A stretch of 64,000 nucleotides of DNA from Silene conica (Eukaryota > Streptophyta > Magnoliopsida > Caryophyllales > Caryophyllaceae). The notes under the pieces are model-generated. The model was not told the origin of the DNA, ran no database searches, and saw only the letters and a list, made by a program, of their open reading frames with translations. The DNA lies in contig CM055312.2 of assembly GCA_029255685.2 (NCBI GenBank), forward strand, positions 5,542,649-5,606,648, written 5' to 3'. Position 1 is the first letter of the stretch, and each line of letters opens with the position of its first letter. A program made the translations under genes and the position numbers. Positions 33,594 through 44,265 of this stretch are shown in pieces.

Positions 33594-34060
33594 AGTGGTA
33601 TCAGAGCCCAAGGTTTGACTTGGGCTAGACACGAGCATGCATCAGCATGCCCAAGACTTGAAGTTGTACACTGTAAGACATGAAACTCTTAGCTCGGGGT
33701 GAGTCCATCAGGTGGCCCTTATCAGATTGGGTCCCACAGCTGGTGGGTCATTTACAGGTTGGATGGCAGATATCATTTGTGTTCTAGAACTTTTGAAGTG
33801 ACGGACCCAGTCCATGGTATATTGGATGCAGAGGATATTCGATATGCATGTGTAGCAAATCCCCAAGAAGCGCACATGGACATGTTGATATATGAGCATG
33901 TGGAGGCACTCACTTGACCATGCGGTGACATGTGGTGCAGGACATGACTTGTGATAGCATGATGTGTTGGTGTCTAGAAGTTGGGGCTATAGAGTGTGGG
34001 AATTCTCCATGGAGTTCAAGGTCCGAGTTAAGACGATGGTCCTTGGTTTGAGGGGAGGAT
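33594..34060 (+). other. Interior of TRIM-A, non-coding
   Basis: A 73-residue frame at 33699-33917 has no known domain. A purine tract (gaggggaggat, 34050-34060) directly precedes the second LTR. Confidence 0.7.
33596..33607 (+). promoter_or_regulatory. Primer-binding site of TRIM-A
   Basis: tggtatcagagc, 2 bp after the LTR; complementary to initiator tRNA-Met. Confidence 0.9.
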
Positions 34061-34126
34061 TGTTAGGATGCAAATCCATGTCCCACATCGATAGTTTAAA
34101 GGTGAAATATCATCTTTATAAGTGTC
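34061..34126 (+). repeat. First part of the TRIM-A 3' LTR
   Basis: Holds its own GTCCCACATCG (34080-34090) and, 24 nt later, TTTATAA (34115-34121). The LINE starts immediately after; the rest of the LTR is at 55137-55288. Confidence 0.88.
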
Positions 34127-34240
34127 AATAATAATAAAAACGGGACCCTAGAGAGAGGAGAGATAAGGCGATTAAGAGGCGATTTTAGATTCTGACTGGT
34201 GCTTTCGGCCCTAGGGCCTGCCGCCGGCGTTTTCGCGAGA

Positions 34241-36149
34241 ATGGGAAAGAAATCGGCTATTAAAAAACAACGGGAAGCAAATCTGTCGAAGTGGAGAGGG
34301 TCCAAGACAGCGGGGGAGAATACGGATTGCAGTAATTCGGAGCAGGGAGTAGCTATGGAAGGCAACAATTCGGAGCAGGGACTTGGTGGTTGTAACAACC
34401 CGACCCACCACCGTCGTAACACAAACCCAATAAGATGGGTGCACACTTTTGGGCCCATTATTTGTCCTCACTTAAGCCCAAAAGCACAAGGCCTTGTTAC
34501 TAAGTGGTGGGTGGGAGCTATTATAAACATATCACAAGCCTCTCAATCTACCGATGTGGGACAAATTTCCACACAAACTCATATCATACTCTTGGAGTGT
34601 TACAAACTCCCCTACTTAAAGAACACAACGTCCTCGTTGTGCCTCAAACTTGACCACAACCAGGGCCAGAATCCTCCTCCGCTAGGTGTGTGACCCGGGT
34701 ACTCCCGACCACAGGCTCACCACACGGTCGCAGGGTCGCTCTGATACCATTTGTAACAACCCGACCCACCACCGTCGTAACACAAACCCAATAAGATGGG
34801 TGCACACTTTTGGGCCCATTATTTGTCCTCACTTAAGCCCAAAAGCACAAGGCCTTGTTACTAAGTGGTGGGTGGGAGCTATTATAAACATATCACAAGC
34901 CTCTCAATCTACCGATGTGGGACAAATTTCCACACAAACTCATATCATACTCTTGGAGTGTTACAGTGGTAGTGCTGGCACGGTCTCGGCGGCGACAAGG
35001 ATTCCAGTGGTGACTGGGGGGACTGTCGGCAGTATGATAGGGTTCTACCCTTCGGCTAAGGAGGCGGAGAAGGCGAAACTGACGGGAGCAGATCAAGACC
35101 ACTTGGGTAAGTTGAATCCTATTTTTCCTGGTATATCTGCTTTAGAGGTTGAGACGGATGACGATAGTGAGTCGGAAACAGAAGGATATGGGTCTGAAAT
35201 CAAGGGTGATGGGGTTTCGCAGGATGAATTGGGATTACCTGATGATTTGGATGTGAATTCCCTAATTCAATTGGAATCCGCAGATGTTGTTGAGGAAATC
35301 GAATACTGGACTCAAGCCGTCATGTGTCGCATTTTGGGTGCTAATCCACCTTGGGCAATTATTGAGGGTTTTGTGAGACGAATTTGGGCGAAATTTAATA
35401 TTGATAAAATTTCGTTCATGAAAAAAGGGATTTTCTTAGTCCGTTTCAAGACTAAGGAGATGCAAGAGCAGGTTCTACAATCAGGGCACTTCCTATTTGA
35501 TAATAAGCCTCTAATTGTCAAGCCTTGGTCGAAAGATTTGGATTTGAGGTTAGATGAGCTTCAAGCCGTACCTGCTTGGATTCAATTGCATCAGCTCCCA
35601 TTGAAATGTTGGGGGAAAGGCCTTCCCAAAATAGCGTCCATTATTGGAAAATATGTGAAGAAAGATAATGCTACTGAGGGACGGACTTGGTTGGAATATG
35701 CCAGAGTGATGGTTGAATTACAAATGGACCAAAAGTATCCTGATCAGATTGCGTTTAAGGATGAAAATGGAGTAGTGATTAGGGTACAAATAGTATATGA
35801 ATGGCGACCAATCACATGCCAAAAATGTATGGGGTTGGGACATGAAACGATTTTATGCCGGAAAGGTGAAAGCAAGAAGAATGATAGGAAGCCCTTGGCT
35901 CCTCTTAGTGCAGGGAATCCACCTACTGCTTTTGGTGCACAATCCTTCAAGGATGCACTAAAACAGCCTAGGGTCGGAGGACCTGTGCGCTCGGGAGTGG
36001 TAAAACCAGTGGGACTGGATCCTTCTCAATTCCCGGCTTTGGTCAAGGGTGGACTTCAAGAGGGTAAGCAACCTGCAGGGACAGCGAATTTATATTTTGG
36101 AACTAGGCGGAAAGGTGTCAGAATAGGGCGGGCAGTTGCTGCTCGATGA
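34241..36149 (+). pseudogene. LINE ORF1 (DUF4283 and zinc knuckle), split by TRIM-B
   Basis: An N-terminal part (MGKKSAIKKQREANLSKW...) starts at 34241 and is interrupted at 34390 by TRIM-B. After it the frame runs 34971-36149: an acidic stretch, then a DUF4283 domain (MCRILGANPPWAIIEGF, FLVRFKTKEMQEQVLQSGHF, LIVKPWSK), DUF4283-type partner sequence (PAWIQLHQLPLKCWGK, RVMVELQM) and a CCHC zinc knuckle (CQKCMGLGHETILC). This is the ORF1 of plant L1 elements, an RNA-binding chaperone of the ribonucleoprotein particle. Without the insertion the frame would be close to full length. Confidence 0.85.
34391..34965 (-). mobile_element. TRIM-B: 575-bp miniature LTR retrotransposon
   Basis: Two 214-bp LTRs (34391-34604 and 34752-34965), identical as far as I can read, enclose 147 bp. 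Target duplication gtggt at 34386-34390 and 34966-34970. gctctgatacca at 34738-34749 is the complement of a tRNA-Met primer site, so the element points to the minus strand. It has no coding capacity. Identical LTRs mean very recent insertion. Minus-strand GTCCCACATCG (34552-34562 and 34913-34923) is followed after 24 nt by TTTATAA, as in TRIM-A. Confidence 0.95.
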
Positions 36150-36602
36150 CTGGCGCACGGTATAGCAGTGGTTGGGACCAGTACGGGGCTGAGGGGCTGT
36201 CTAGTCGTACTTGTATGAAGTAGGGTAGTGTTGCAGGAACTTGGCAGATCAGTATGTAAGGCTGATCTGGTGCGGTAGAGTAGGAGGCTACTGGTTTTAT
36301 GAAGATCAAGCATGCTGGCTTGGCTCATTGGAAAATGCGTGAATGCAAAGTGTGAGGCACAGGAATGCAATTCTTGAGGCTTTGGGCTTGTTGCAGGTGA
36401 AGAAAGTATTAGTCGCGGAGGATCAGTACAGTGCAGGACTACTTAATGTTTCTGTATTGGTCTGATTTATTTGTTGGATTTTTGGAGGTTATGAAATAAG
36501 ATGGCTGGCAGTAATCAGCAGTTGCAGGTATTACTGTAATGACATTGAGAGTAGGATTTGCTGGGTTTCTAAGGGACTGGCGCAATTGATTGGCATTAGT
36601 AG
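36150..36602 (+). other. LINE sequence after ORF1, non-coding
   Basis: No ORF2 start or endonuclease motif recognised. The last five bases (agtag) are the left target duplication of the Tat element. Confidence 0.6.
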
Positions 36603-37103
36603 TGTTTTGGTAAAATTTCTACCGAGTTGAAATATTGTGATGTAGGTCAAAGTGCCAACCAATATAAAGATTAACGCAGAAAATGAATACGAAAATTAAC
36701 GAAACGAAATAATGACACAAGAGATTTTGGTGACGTGGAAAAACCCAATGAGGGAAACAACCGCGGGGGGAACGGAATCCCACCAATATTTTACTATGAT
36801 CCAGTGATTTCACTGCTTAGTACGAGTACAAGTGTTTGCGTAAGTAGTAAGTTTACAACGTGTGAGCTGAATGAATAAAAAATGCCCTAGCCTTTCCTTT
36901 TATAGCTGCGGATTTTAGCTCAACTAATTCTGCTCTGGCCCTGGAATGTAGGAGTGAATATAGGGGGATATTCCTTTAGGGTTTTGACCCATTCTCCTAC
37001 TCCAACGGCTCTTTTCCTACGTCTGGTCTGCTTCTGTGACGGGCTGCTGATTCTGAAACTGCTTATGGGCCCAACATTACGATGAGGATTTTTGGGCTAA
37101 ACA

Positions 37104-37501
37104 ATTTCCCCCAAATTTCTGCCTAACTTGGCTTCAATTGGGCTGAAATTTTACTCTGCTTTCAAGTGTGCTTCCGGAATTCATATGGGTGTTTGAGGGC
37201 TGCTGACGATGCTTGCGTAGGCTACCCACTAGGCGGTTTTTCCAACCTCTCATTAATGGGATGTCCCCTCAACTATTTCAACTTCCCACTTGCATTTACT
37301 TTCAACTTTTGAATTCAAAATTTACTCTTTACTTTTTACCGTCCACTTCCTCTATAAATTGCCTTTCATCCAACTTTGTCACTTTTACCATCTTCAAAAT
37401 TCATCTTCTTTTACTTCTTTCACTTCTTTCACTTCTTTCTTGCTCGTTCTCACTTTATTTTGCAATAAAAATTTTTTTACTCCAACTCTCGAAATTACAC
37501 A
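37104..37501. other. Tat polypurine tract and leader of the antisense gene
   Basis: Next to the LTR, the minus strand reads aaatttgggggaaat, a polypurine tract. The remainder is CT-rich (cttctttcacttctttc), as expected of a 5' leader for the antisense gene. Confidence 0.6.
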
Positions 37502-39557
37502 ATGTCTGCTCCCTGTTCTTCCGCTGCTACTCCCACTGGTTGCTCATCTGGTTCTTCCCCTGCTCTGGGGGTCTATTCTGGACCCTTTCTATCGCAGAAG
37601 TTGCTGGCTCCTCGATATCTCTGCGATTCTGCCTTTGATGAGTCCCATGCTGCCTTGATCAAGGTCAGGTTTGGCTTCCCAGATGAGGTTGTCTACCACT
37701 TCCCCCTCGCCGGCGAGAAGGCGGACTTTGCGAGGGAGGGGTGGACCTGCTTCTATGAATATCCCTTCCGCTTGGGTCTAAGGTTCCCGTTTCCTGATCT
37801 CATTGTTGATTTCTTAAAATTAACCAAGCTAGCCATGTGTCAGGTTGCTCCTCATGCATGGCGTATTCTGCTTAGTATTTGTGCTCTGAACCGAGAGCGT
37901 GGCTTGAACATCGGGCTGGCGGATCTGGGTCAGTGGTTCAACCCACGTTCTTTGGGTCATTTCCAGTGTACCATTCGTGGTCATGATAATATGCCCTCTG
38001 CTATTGTTTTTCCTACTACTCCGGATGACAGTAAGTGGTTCACCCGTTTCATCTTTGTCAAGATTGACACGTTGCCTTCCTCTCCAGACTATATTTTTTC
38101 TGCATGGCAGCCAATTGAAGGTATAGTTTCTACTCTGGGTCTATTTCCTGTTTTAACCTTTCCTTTGATCTTTGTATTTGCTCTGATAGCTGGTTTGTTT
38201 TTCCAGGGCATAGCCTGGCAAAACTCCCTGAGTCTGCGGATCCTGCTTCTTGGAAGGCCAAGCTCCTGGACCTTCCTGCGGGGGAGAGATCTTTCTCCAA
38301 GCTGGTCCAGGACTCTGCTGTTCCGGCGGCGAAAAAGGAGGGTAGAACGTCCTTTCTGCTTGACTAATTTCTTGAGTAGGGTTATATTTAATTTGTTCTG
38401 ATTTTGCGTCGTCTGCTTTTCCAGGCAAGGCCAGGGTTGATGTGAGCAGAGTTATGCAACTGCGCAGAAAAAGATTTACTCCTGGGGACGCGGGGTCCTC
38501 AAAGAAAAAGAAGGTTGAGATTGTTGAGGGGAGCCCTGCTGGAGCTGGGTCCCAGGCTGCCCCGATTGAGGTTGATACTATTGATCCAGTCCAGGAATCG
38601 GTTCCTGAGACTCCCTTCACTGACCTGTCTCCTCTTGAGATCCCCCCTACCATTCCTACTCCTGGTTTCAAGCCTATCCTGGAGCCACTGCCTCGGACAT
38701 CCTCTGGTGAGTCCTCCATTCCTCCTCTGCAACTAGAGATTCCTGGAGGTTTTGGAGGGTCCAAGACCAAGCTCTGGCCTACTCTGAACTCTTTGTTGTT
38801 CCCCGCCTCTGCCTCTATTCTGAAGAAGCGTCCTTTTCAGGATCTGACCAAGCACGTTGCTGAGGTTTCTTTTGAGGTAGACCTTTTGAAGTTTTTTCTT
38901 TTTCTCTTTCTCTCTTTTTTTTTTTTATATCTTACTTGATTTGGTGTGCTTTAGGCTTTGGAGCTGGCGTTGTGTGCCAACATGCAGAGTGAGGCTTTGC
39001 TGGCGGATTTTCAGCGTATGAAGGCGGCTCATGATGATGCTGTGGGGAGGATGCAGGAGATGGCGGTGAAGCTGAAGTCGGAGGAGATCCTGAGGGCGAA
39101 TCTAAGGCAGGCTGTTGAGCGCTTTCGTCGGGAGATAAGTATGGGCCAGGAAAAGCTTAAGGCCCAGGAGGAAGCCTCTCAGAATCAGTTGGCCGCAGCT
39201 CAGTCTAAACTGGAGCGGGCCGTAGCCTCAGAGGCTGATCTGGTTCTGAAGGTGGAGGCCCTAGAGCACAAAAAGGCTGGTCTGCAGAAAGCTTTGATCG
39301 AGGCTGTTTCCTATACTGCTGCTGAGACCCGGATTAATTGTGTTAAGGAGTTCCAGGAGGGTAATCATACTACCTGGGACTTATCTGCTCTGGAGGAGGC
39401 CTTTGCTGCAGACTTCCCTGATGGCCTGAACGTGGATCTGCTTTCGGACGATGAAGAAGAGGGTATGGTGGGGTCCCAAGATGCTGGAGAGGAGGTGTCC
39501 TCTGGCCCTACCAGTGCTGATGCTGCCGCTGCTGTTGGACCTGCTCCTGATGAGTAG
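37502..39557 (+). CDS. Tat antisense gene (PF04195-type, 'putative gypsy type transposon')
   Basis: Runs opposite to gag-pol. The first part (MSAPCSSAAT... with FGFPDEVVYHFPLAGEKADF, CFYEYPFRLGLRFPFPDLIVDFLKLTKLAMCQVAPHAWRIL, WFNPRSLGHFQC) matches the plant 'putative gypsy type transposon' domain. Later parts hold a proline-rich linker and a long alpha-helical coiled coil (about 38958-39330), then an acidic end. Coding segments appear to be separated by a few short GT-AG introns. Such antisense frames are known in Tat elements (for example Retand and Grande); their function is not known to me. Confidence 0.8.
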
Positions 39558-40193
39558 GTTTTTAAAATTTGTCTGTTGGGCCCTGTTATGGGCGTTAATA
39601 TTTTGGTGCCCATGCGTGGGCTTAATGGTTGTAATTTTGCTGCTGGTCCGGGTGGACCAGTAAAAACAATTCTGTTTTGAGGCTGCCTTGGGTGGCCTTT
39701 CCTTTAATCGTATGGTCTTCGTTGTATGGGGTTTGCTTTTTATCTGTTGGTTTTCTGTCGTCTTTCTGGCGTTTTTCTTTTGTACATGCATGTTTCGTTT
39801 GTATTTTGGCCATCGCTGCTTTGGTTTGCCGGCCTGGTGTTTTATATACCCATCCCTATACTGGGGTGCCAGGCTTGACTTAGGTTCTCCTGCGATCAGC
39901 GCAGATTTCCTCTTTAGGTCAGTCCACTAGGATAAGTAAATTCTGGTCCAAAAAATAAATGATGAAATTTTTCCTTTTAAAGACTTGAAAATTAAAAGCA
40001 CATTTAAAGTTTGAAATTATAAGGCCTAGATTACTAAGCCTAGGTTAAAAAAATATATAGGCAAGATATTATTCTAAACTTAGCTTTATAAAAAATATAA
40101 AGGTAAGACAAAATTTTAAGCTGAACCAGAGTAAACTTTATACAGAGTAGAACCTGAGTCTAAGGGAGCTGCTCTGATCTGGTGGAGGCACCT
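39558..40193. other. Region between antisense gene and pol end in the Tat element
   Basis: Non-coding; probably the converging 3' ends of the sense and antisense transcripts. Confidence 0.55.
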
Positions 40194-42554
40194 TTAGATG
40201 ATATACGTTTTTAGGTGAAGTATATTCCATGATCTGGGTATCATTTCCCCTTCCATTGTCATTAGCCTGTAGGCCCCATTACCAACTATGCTCTCAACTT
40301 GGTATGGGCCCTCCCAGTTGTAGGCAAACTTTCCATCTTGTCGGTTTTTGGTGTTCTGGAACACCTTTCTCAGGACCAGATCTCCTACTTGCAGGGTTCT
40401 GATCCTGACATTTTTATTGTAGCTCCGAGCCACCATCTGCTTGTACGAGGCCATTCTGACGTAGGCACTGGTCCTGAGTTCATCAACAGTGTCCAGGCTA
40501 CTTGCCATTTCTACTTGGTTCTGGTCCTCAGTTGTACACCCGTACCTGTGGGTTGGGACTTTGACCTCAGAAGGAATTAACGCTTCTGCTCCGAAGACAA
40601 GGCTGAAGGGGGTCTGACCTGTTGCTACTTTTGGAGTAGTTCTGTCAGCCCATAGGACCAGAGGAAGTTCCTCTGCCCATTTCCCTCCCATTTCTTGTAG
40701 TTTCTTTTTCATATTCTCAATGATGATCTTATTAATAGACTCAGCTTGTCCATTGGACTGGGGGTTCCTGGGGGTAGATTTCTGGAGTGATACATTCCAT
40801 CCAGCACAGAAAGCCTCGGTTTTCTTCCCAATGAATTGGGAACCATTATCACATATTATTTCTGAGGGTATGCCAAATCTAGTGAATATATTGCGCTTAA
40901 TAAAAGATATGACCTGTGTTTCGGTGGTCTGGGTGAATGACTCTGCTTCGATCCATTTAGAGAAGTAGTCTGTCATGGCCAGCATGTACATTTTGTTTCC
41001 TGGTGCTCTGGGGAGAGGTCCCACAATGTCCATCCCCCACTTCATAAAAGGCCATGGGGATATGACCGGGTGCAGGGGTTCTGCTGGTTGATGATTGACA
41101 GATGCGTGCCTTTGACAGGCGTCACATTTCCTTGCATACTCCTTCGCGTCCTTGCGCATTGTGGGCCAGAAGTATCCCATTCTGAGGGCTCTATTGGACA
41201 GGCTTCTTCCCCCTGCATGATTTCCACAGTCTCCGCTGTGGAGGTCATGCAAGACTGTCTGCGCCTCAGTCTGGTCCAGACATCGCAGATATGGCCCTGC
41301 TAATGATTTCCGGAACAGGATTCCATCAATCAGTAGGAACCTGGAAGCCTTCATCCTGAAACTGCGCGCTTCTTTCTTACTGTTGGGCTGGATATCATGC
41401 TGCAACCAGTCCAGGTATGGCTTTCGCCAGTCTTGTTCTGATCCCTGGTCTGGGTCGTTGCTGCAAATAGGTAATTCTTCCTGGTCCGAATCTGGATCAG
41501 GAATGGCTGGTTTGAGAACATGGGTGATCGGTATATTGGCTACGTCCGCTGGTTTGAAGGTTGATCCCAGAGTTGCCAGTGCATCTGCCTCTGCGTTCTG
41601 CTCCCGAGGTACCTGCTGGATGCTGAACTCTGCGAACTTGCCGATTAACTCTTTTGCCACACACAAGTAGGCCGCCATTGTGCGGTCTCTTGCTTCATAT
41701 GCTCTACTGACGTGATTCACAATTAATTGCGAATCACTGTATACATTGATGCAGCTGATCCCCATGTCCAGGGCTAATTGTAGCCCCAGGACTAGGGCTT
41801 CATACTCAGCCACATTATTTGTGGTCTTGAACTCACATCGGACTGCTTGGGTGATTAAATCTCCTTCTGGTGATCGGAGGATCAACCCAACTCCAGACCC
41901 TCTGGCGTTTGAAGCTCCATCTACTCGTAACTCCCAGGTGCCTGGTTTGGCACCCTAGTGTAGGTGCAGGATTTCCTGCTCTGCTTGGGTCTGGAGTGCC
42001 GGGCTGAAATCGGAGACAAAGTCTGCAAGGGCTTGTGATTTTATGGCTGTGCGTGGTTGAAACTGGAGATCATATCCACTGAGGTGCACAGACCACTTAG
42101 CCATTCGTCCTGATAATTCTGGCTTTCTCATAACCATCTTGAGTGGGTGATTAGTAACCACTGAGATGGTATGAGACTCAAAGTACGGACGCAGCTTGTA
42201 GGATGCTGTGACCAATGCCAATACTAGTTTCTCAAGCGAGGTATACCTTGCTTCTGCTGGCAGTAATGATTTGCTGACGTAGTACACCGGGTGCTGTGCT
42301 CCTTCGTGCTGTCGTACCAGAACTGCACTTACTGCTGCTTCGGTTACTAAGAGGTACAGGAGCAGGACCTCCCCCTACTCTGGCTTGGATAGCAGGGGTG
42401 GGCTGCTCAGGTACTGCTTTAGTTCCTGGAATGCCTTTTCGTGCTCTGGTGTCCAATCAAACTTCTGACTTTTTCTAAGAATATCATAGAATAATCTGCA
42501 CCGGTCTGATGATCTGGATATAAACCTGCTCAGGGCTGCTACTCTTCCCGTCAG
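40194..42554 (-). pseudogene. pol: Tat pol, distal part: end of RT, RNase H, second RNase H, integrase
   Basis: From high to low coordinates: connection/RNase H1 of the RT (YYVSKSLLPAEARYTSLEKL, VVTNHPLKMV), an additional archaeal-type RNase H (NNVAEYEALVLGLQLAL, VYSDSQLIVNHV, NAEADALATL) and integrase with HHCC finger (GNHAGGRSLSNRAL, CDACQRHA) and core (WGMDIVGPLPRAPGN, EIICDNGSQFIG, NPQSNGQAESINK). A second RNase H in this place is diagnostic of the Tat clade. Fossil part. Confidence 0.9.
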
Positions 42555-42559
42555 ACGCT

Positions 42560-44141
42560 TGATACGTGTCTATTTTATGATGTTTTACATCTATTTTTAC
42601 ACGTATTTGGTCGCTCATTTACTATGTTTTAGCCTCTATTTCCCACAAATTGTGTACTTTCGTATTTTTATGCACTTTTGCAGATTTATGCGGAAAGGAG
42701 ACAATTTAGCACCAAATTCGTATCCTCAAGTCTTTAGCTTAATTAAGGAATAAAAGGAAAGTCAACTGAAGTCAAAGTCAAAGTGCCAAAGGTCAAAACA
42801 AGAAGAAATCCGAAGACTTCCCAGGAAGAGGCGGTCGACCGACCAACTAAACGGGTCGGCCGACCAGACCCAATTTTCATGAGGCCCAAATTTCAAGAAA
42901 ACCGCAAATAAGAGAAGCCCAGCAGGAAGTGGTCGACCGACCAACTAAACGGGTCGGCCGACCAGAACGAGGCCCGTACGATTCATTTTCGGAAATAAAG
43001 TAGAATTAGAATCTTAAGGAAACTCTTAGTTTTTTACCCTATATAAACTAATCTTGTGATTAGGGTTTGGCATCTTCAACTATCTTGGATTATTAGATCT
43101 TTCATCTATCAAATCCTTTAGTATCAAGTCTTTATCATATTCAGTTTTATTCAAGCTTTAGTTTTGTAATCATTCAAGAATTCTCAAGCATTCAATAAAG
43201 TTTATTCCGTTCTTCCTTAACTCCAATTGTGGTAATTCTTCTTTGATCTAGTTTCATTATTATTCTTATTGCTTTTATTACAATTGTTAAGTTAGAATCC
43301 CAAGTTTTATTGAATCTTGCATGTTTAGATTATTTACTATGTTTTCCATGTTTATTCCCAATTTTATATTCGTCTTAACAGTTATGAGTAGCTAATTTTC
43401 ATATGTTAGGATGTAGGGGATAATATGCATAGGTAAATAAGAATCCGAAAAACCGACCTGTAGCAGGACCACGGTCGGCCGACTGGAATAGTCGGTCGGT
43501 CGACCGAGGCCGTGGTCGGCCGACTGGAGTAGCCGGTCGGTCGACCACTCGCGTCTGTTTTCTTATTTCGTCTTTTCTTATAAATTATAATATCCTGCAA
43601 TGAGACCAATAGGAGACTTGTAGGATGTTAATAATGACCTACCCAAGATTGAAAGATACGGGAAGGGCATTGGTTTACACTTTAAGACGGATAGGTTACT
43701 CAAGGCTGAAAGGTATGTAACCTGGGATTTAGGAATCACCCTTATTGTTGACACCCAATAATTGTGAGACCTAGGAACTAATAGCATAGGCCGAAAGGAG
43801 CTATTAGGTAGCATAGACCTAAAAAGATATGTTACACCCCCTTACGCGACTGCAATACATGTTGACCTTAGGATTTATTTTACCTTAGCTAATTATTACC
43901 CAAACATCCTAGCATCCCCTTTTATTATATTTTATTCTCATCTTTTAATTCTTGTTTTATTTTAATCTTTGCCCTAGTTATAGTAATCAACCAATCAACC
44001 CCTAAAATTGTTACCTTAAACATTAACATTAAGACAATAAACATTCCCCACCTCCTTGTGGTTCGACCCTGACTTTCACTATCTATTGTTAAGGTTAGGA
44101 ATTATAAATTTTATCTTTGGTACCCTCAACGACGGGCATCA
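42560..44141 (+). repeat. 5' LTR of the Athila derivative
   Basis: Contains paired GC hairpins: ggtcgaccgacc with ggtcggccgacc around an aactaaacg loop (near 42832-42862 and 42931-42962), and ggtcggccgact with agtcggtcggtcgacc (near 43470-43505 and 43514-43543). Confidence 0.93.
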
Positions 44142-44146
44142 AATTT

Positions 44147-44164
44147 TGGCGCCGCTGCCGGGGA
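44147..44164 (+). promoter_or_regulatory. Primer-binding site of the Athila derivative
   Basis: tggcgccgctgccgggga, 5 bp after the LTR; the Athila-type site. Confidence 0.9.
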
Positions 44165-44265
44165 GGTGACGCCAGTGTTTATTGTTTTTTTTGTTTTTGT
44201 TTCTCTTTGTTTAAGGAACTTTTTGTTCCTTAAACCTTCTCATCTTTTTCTTGTAGTTTCCTCTT

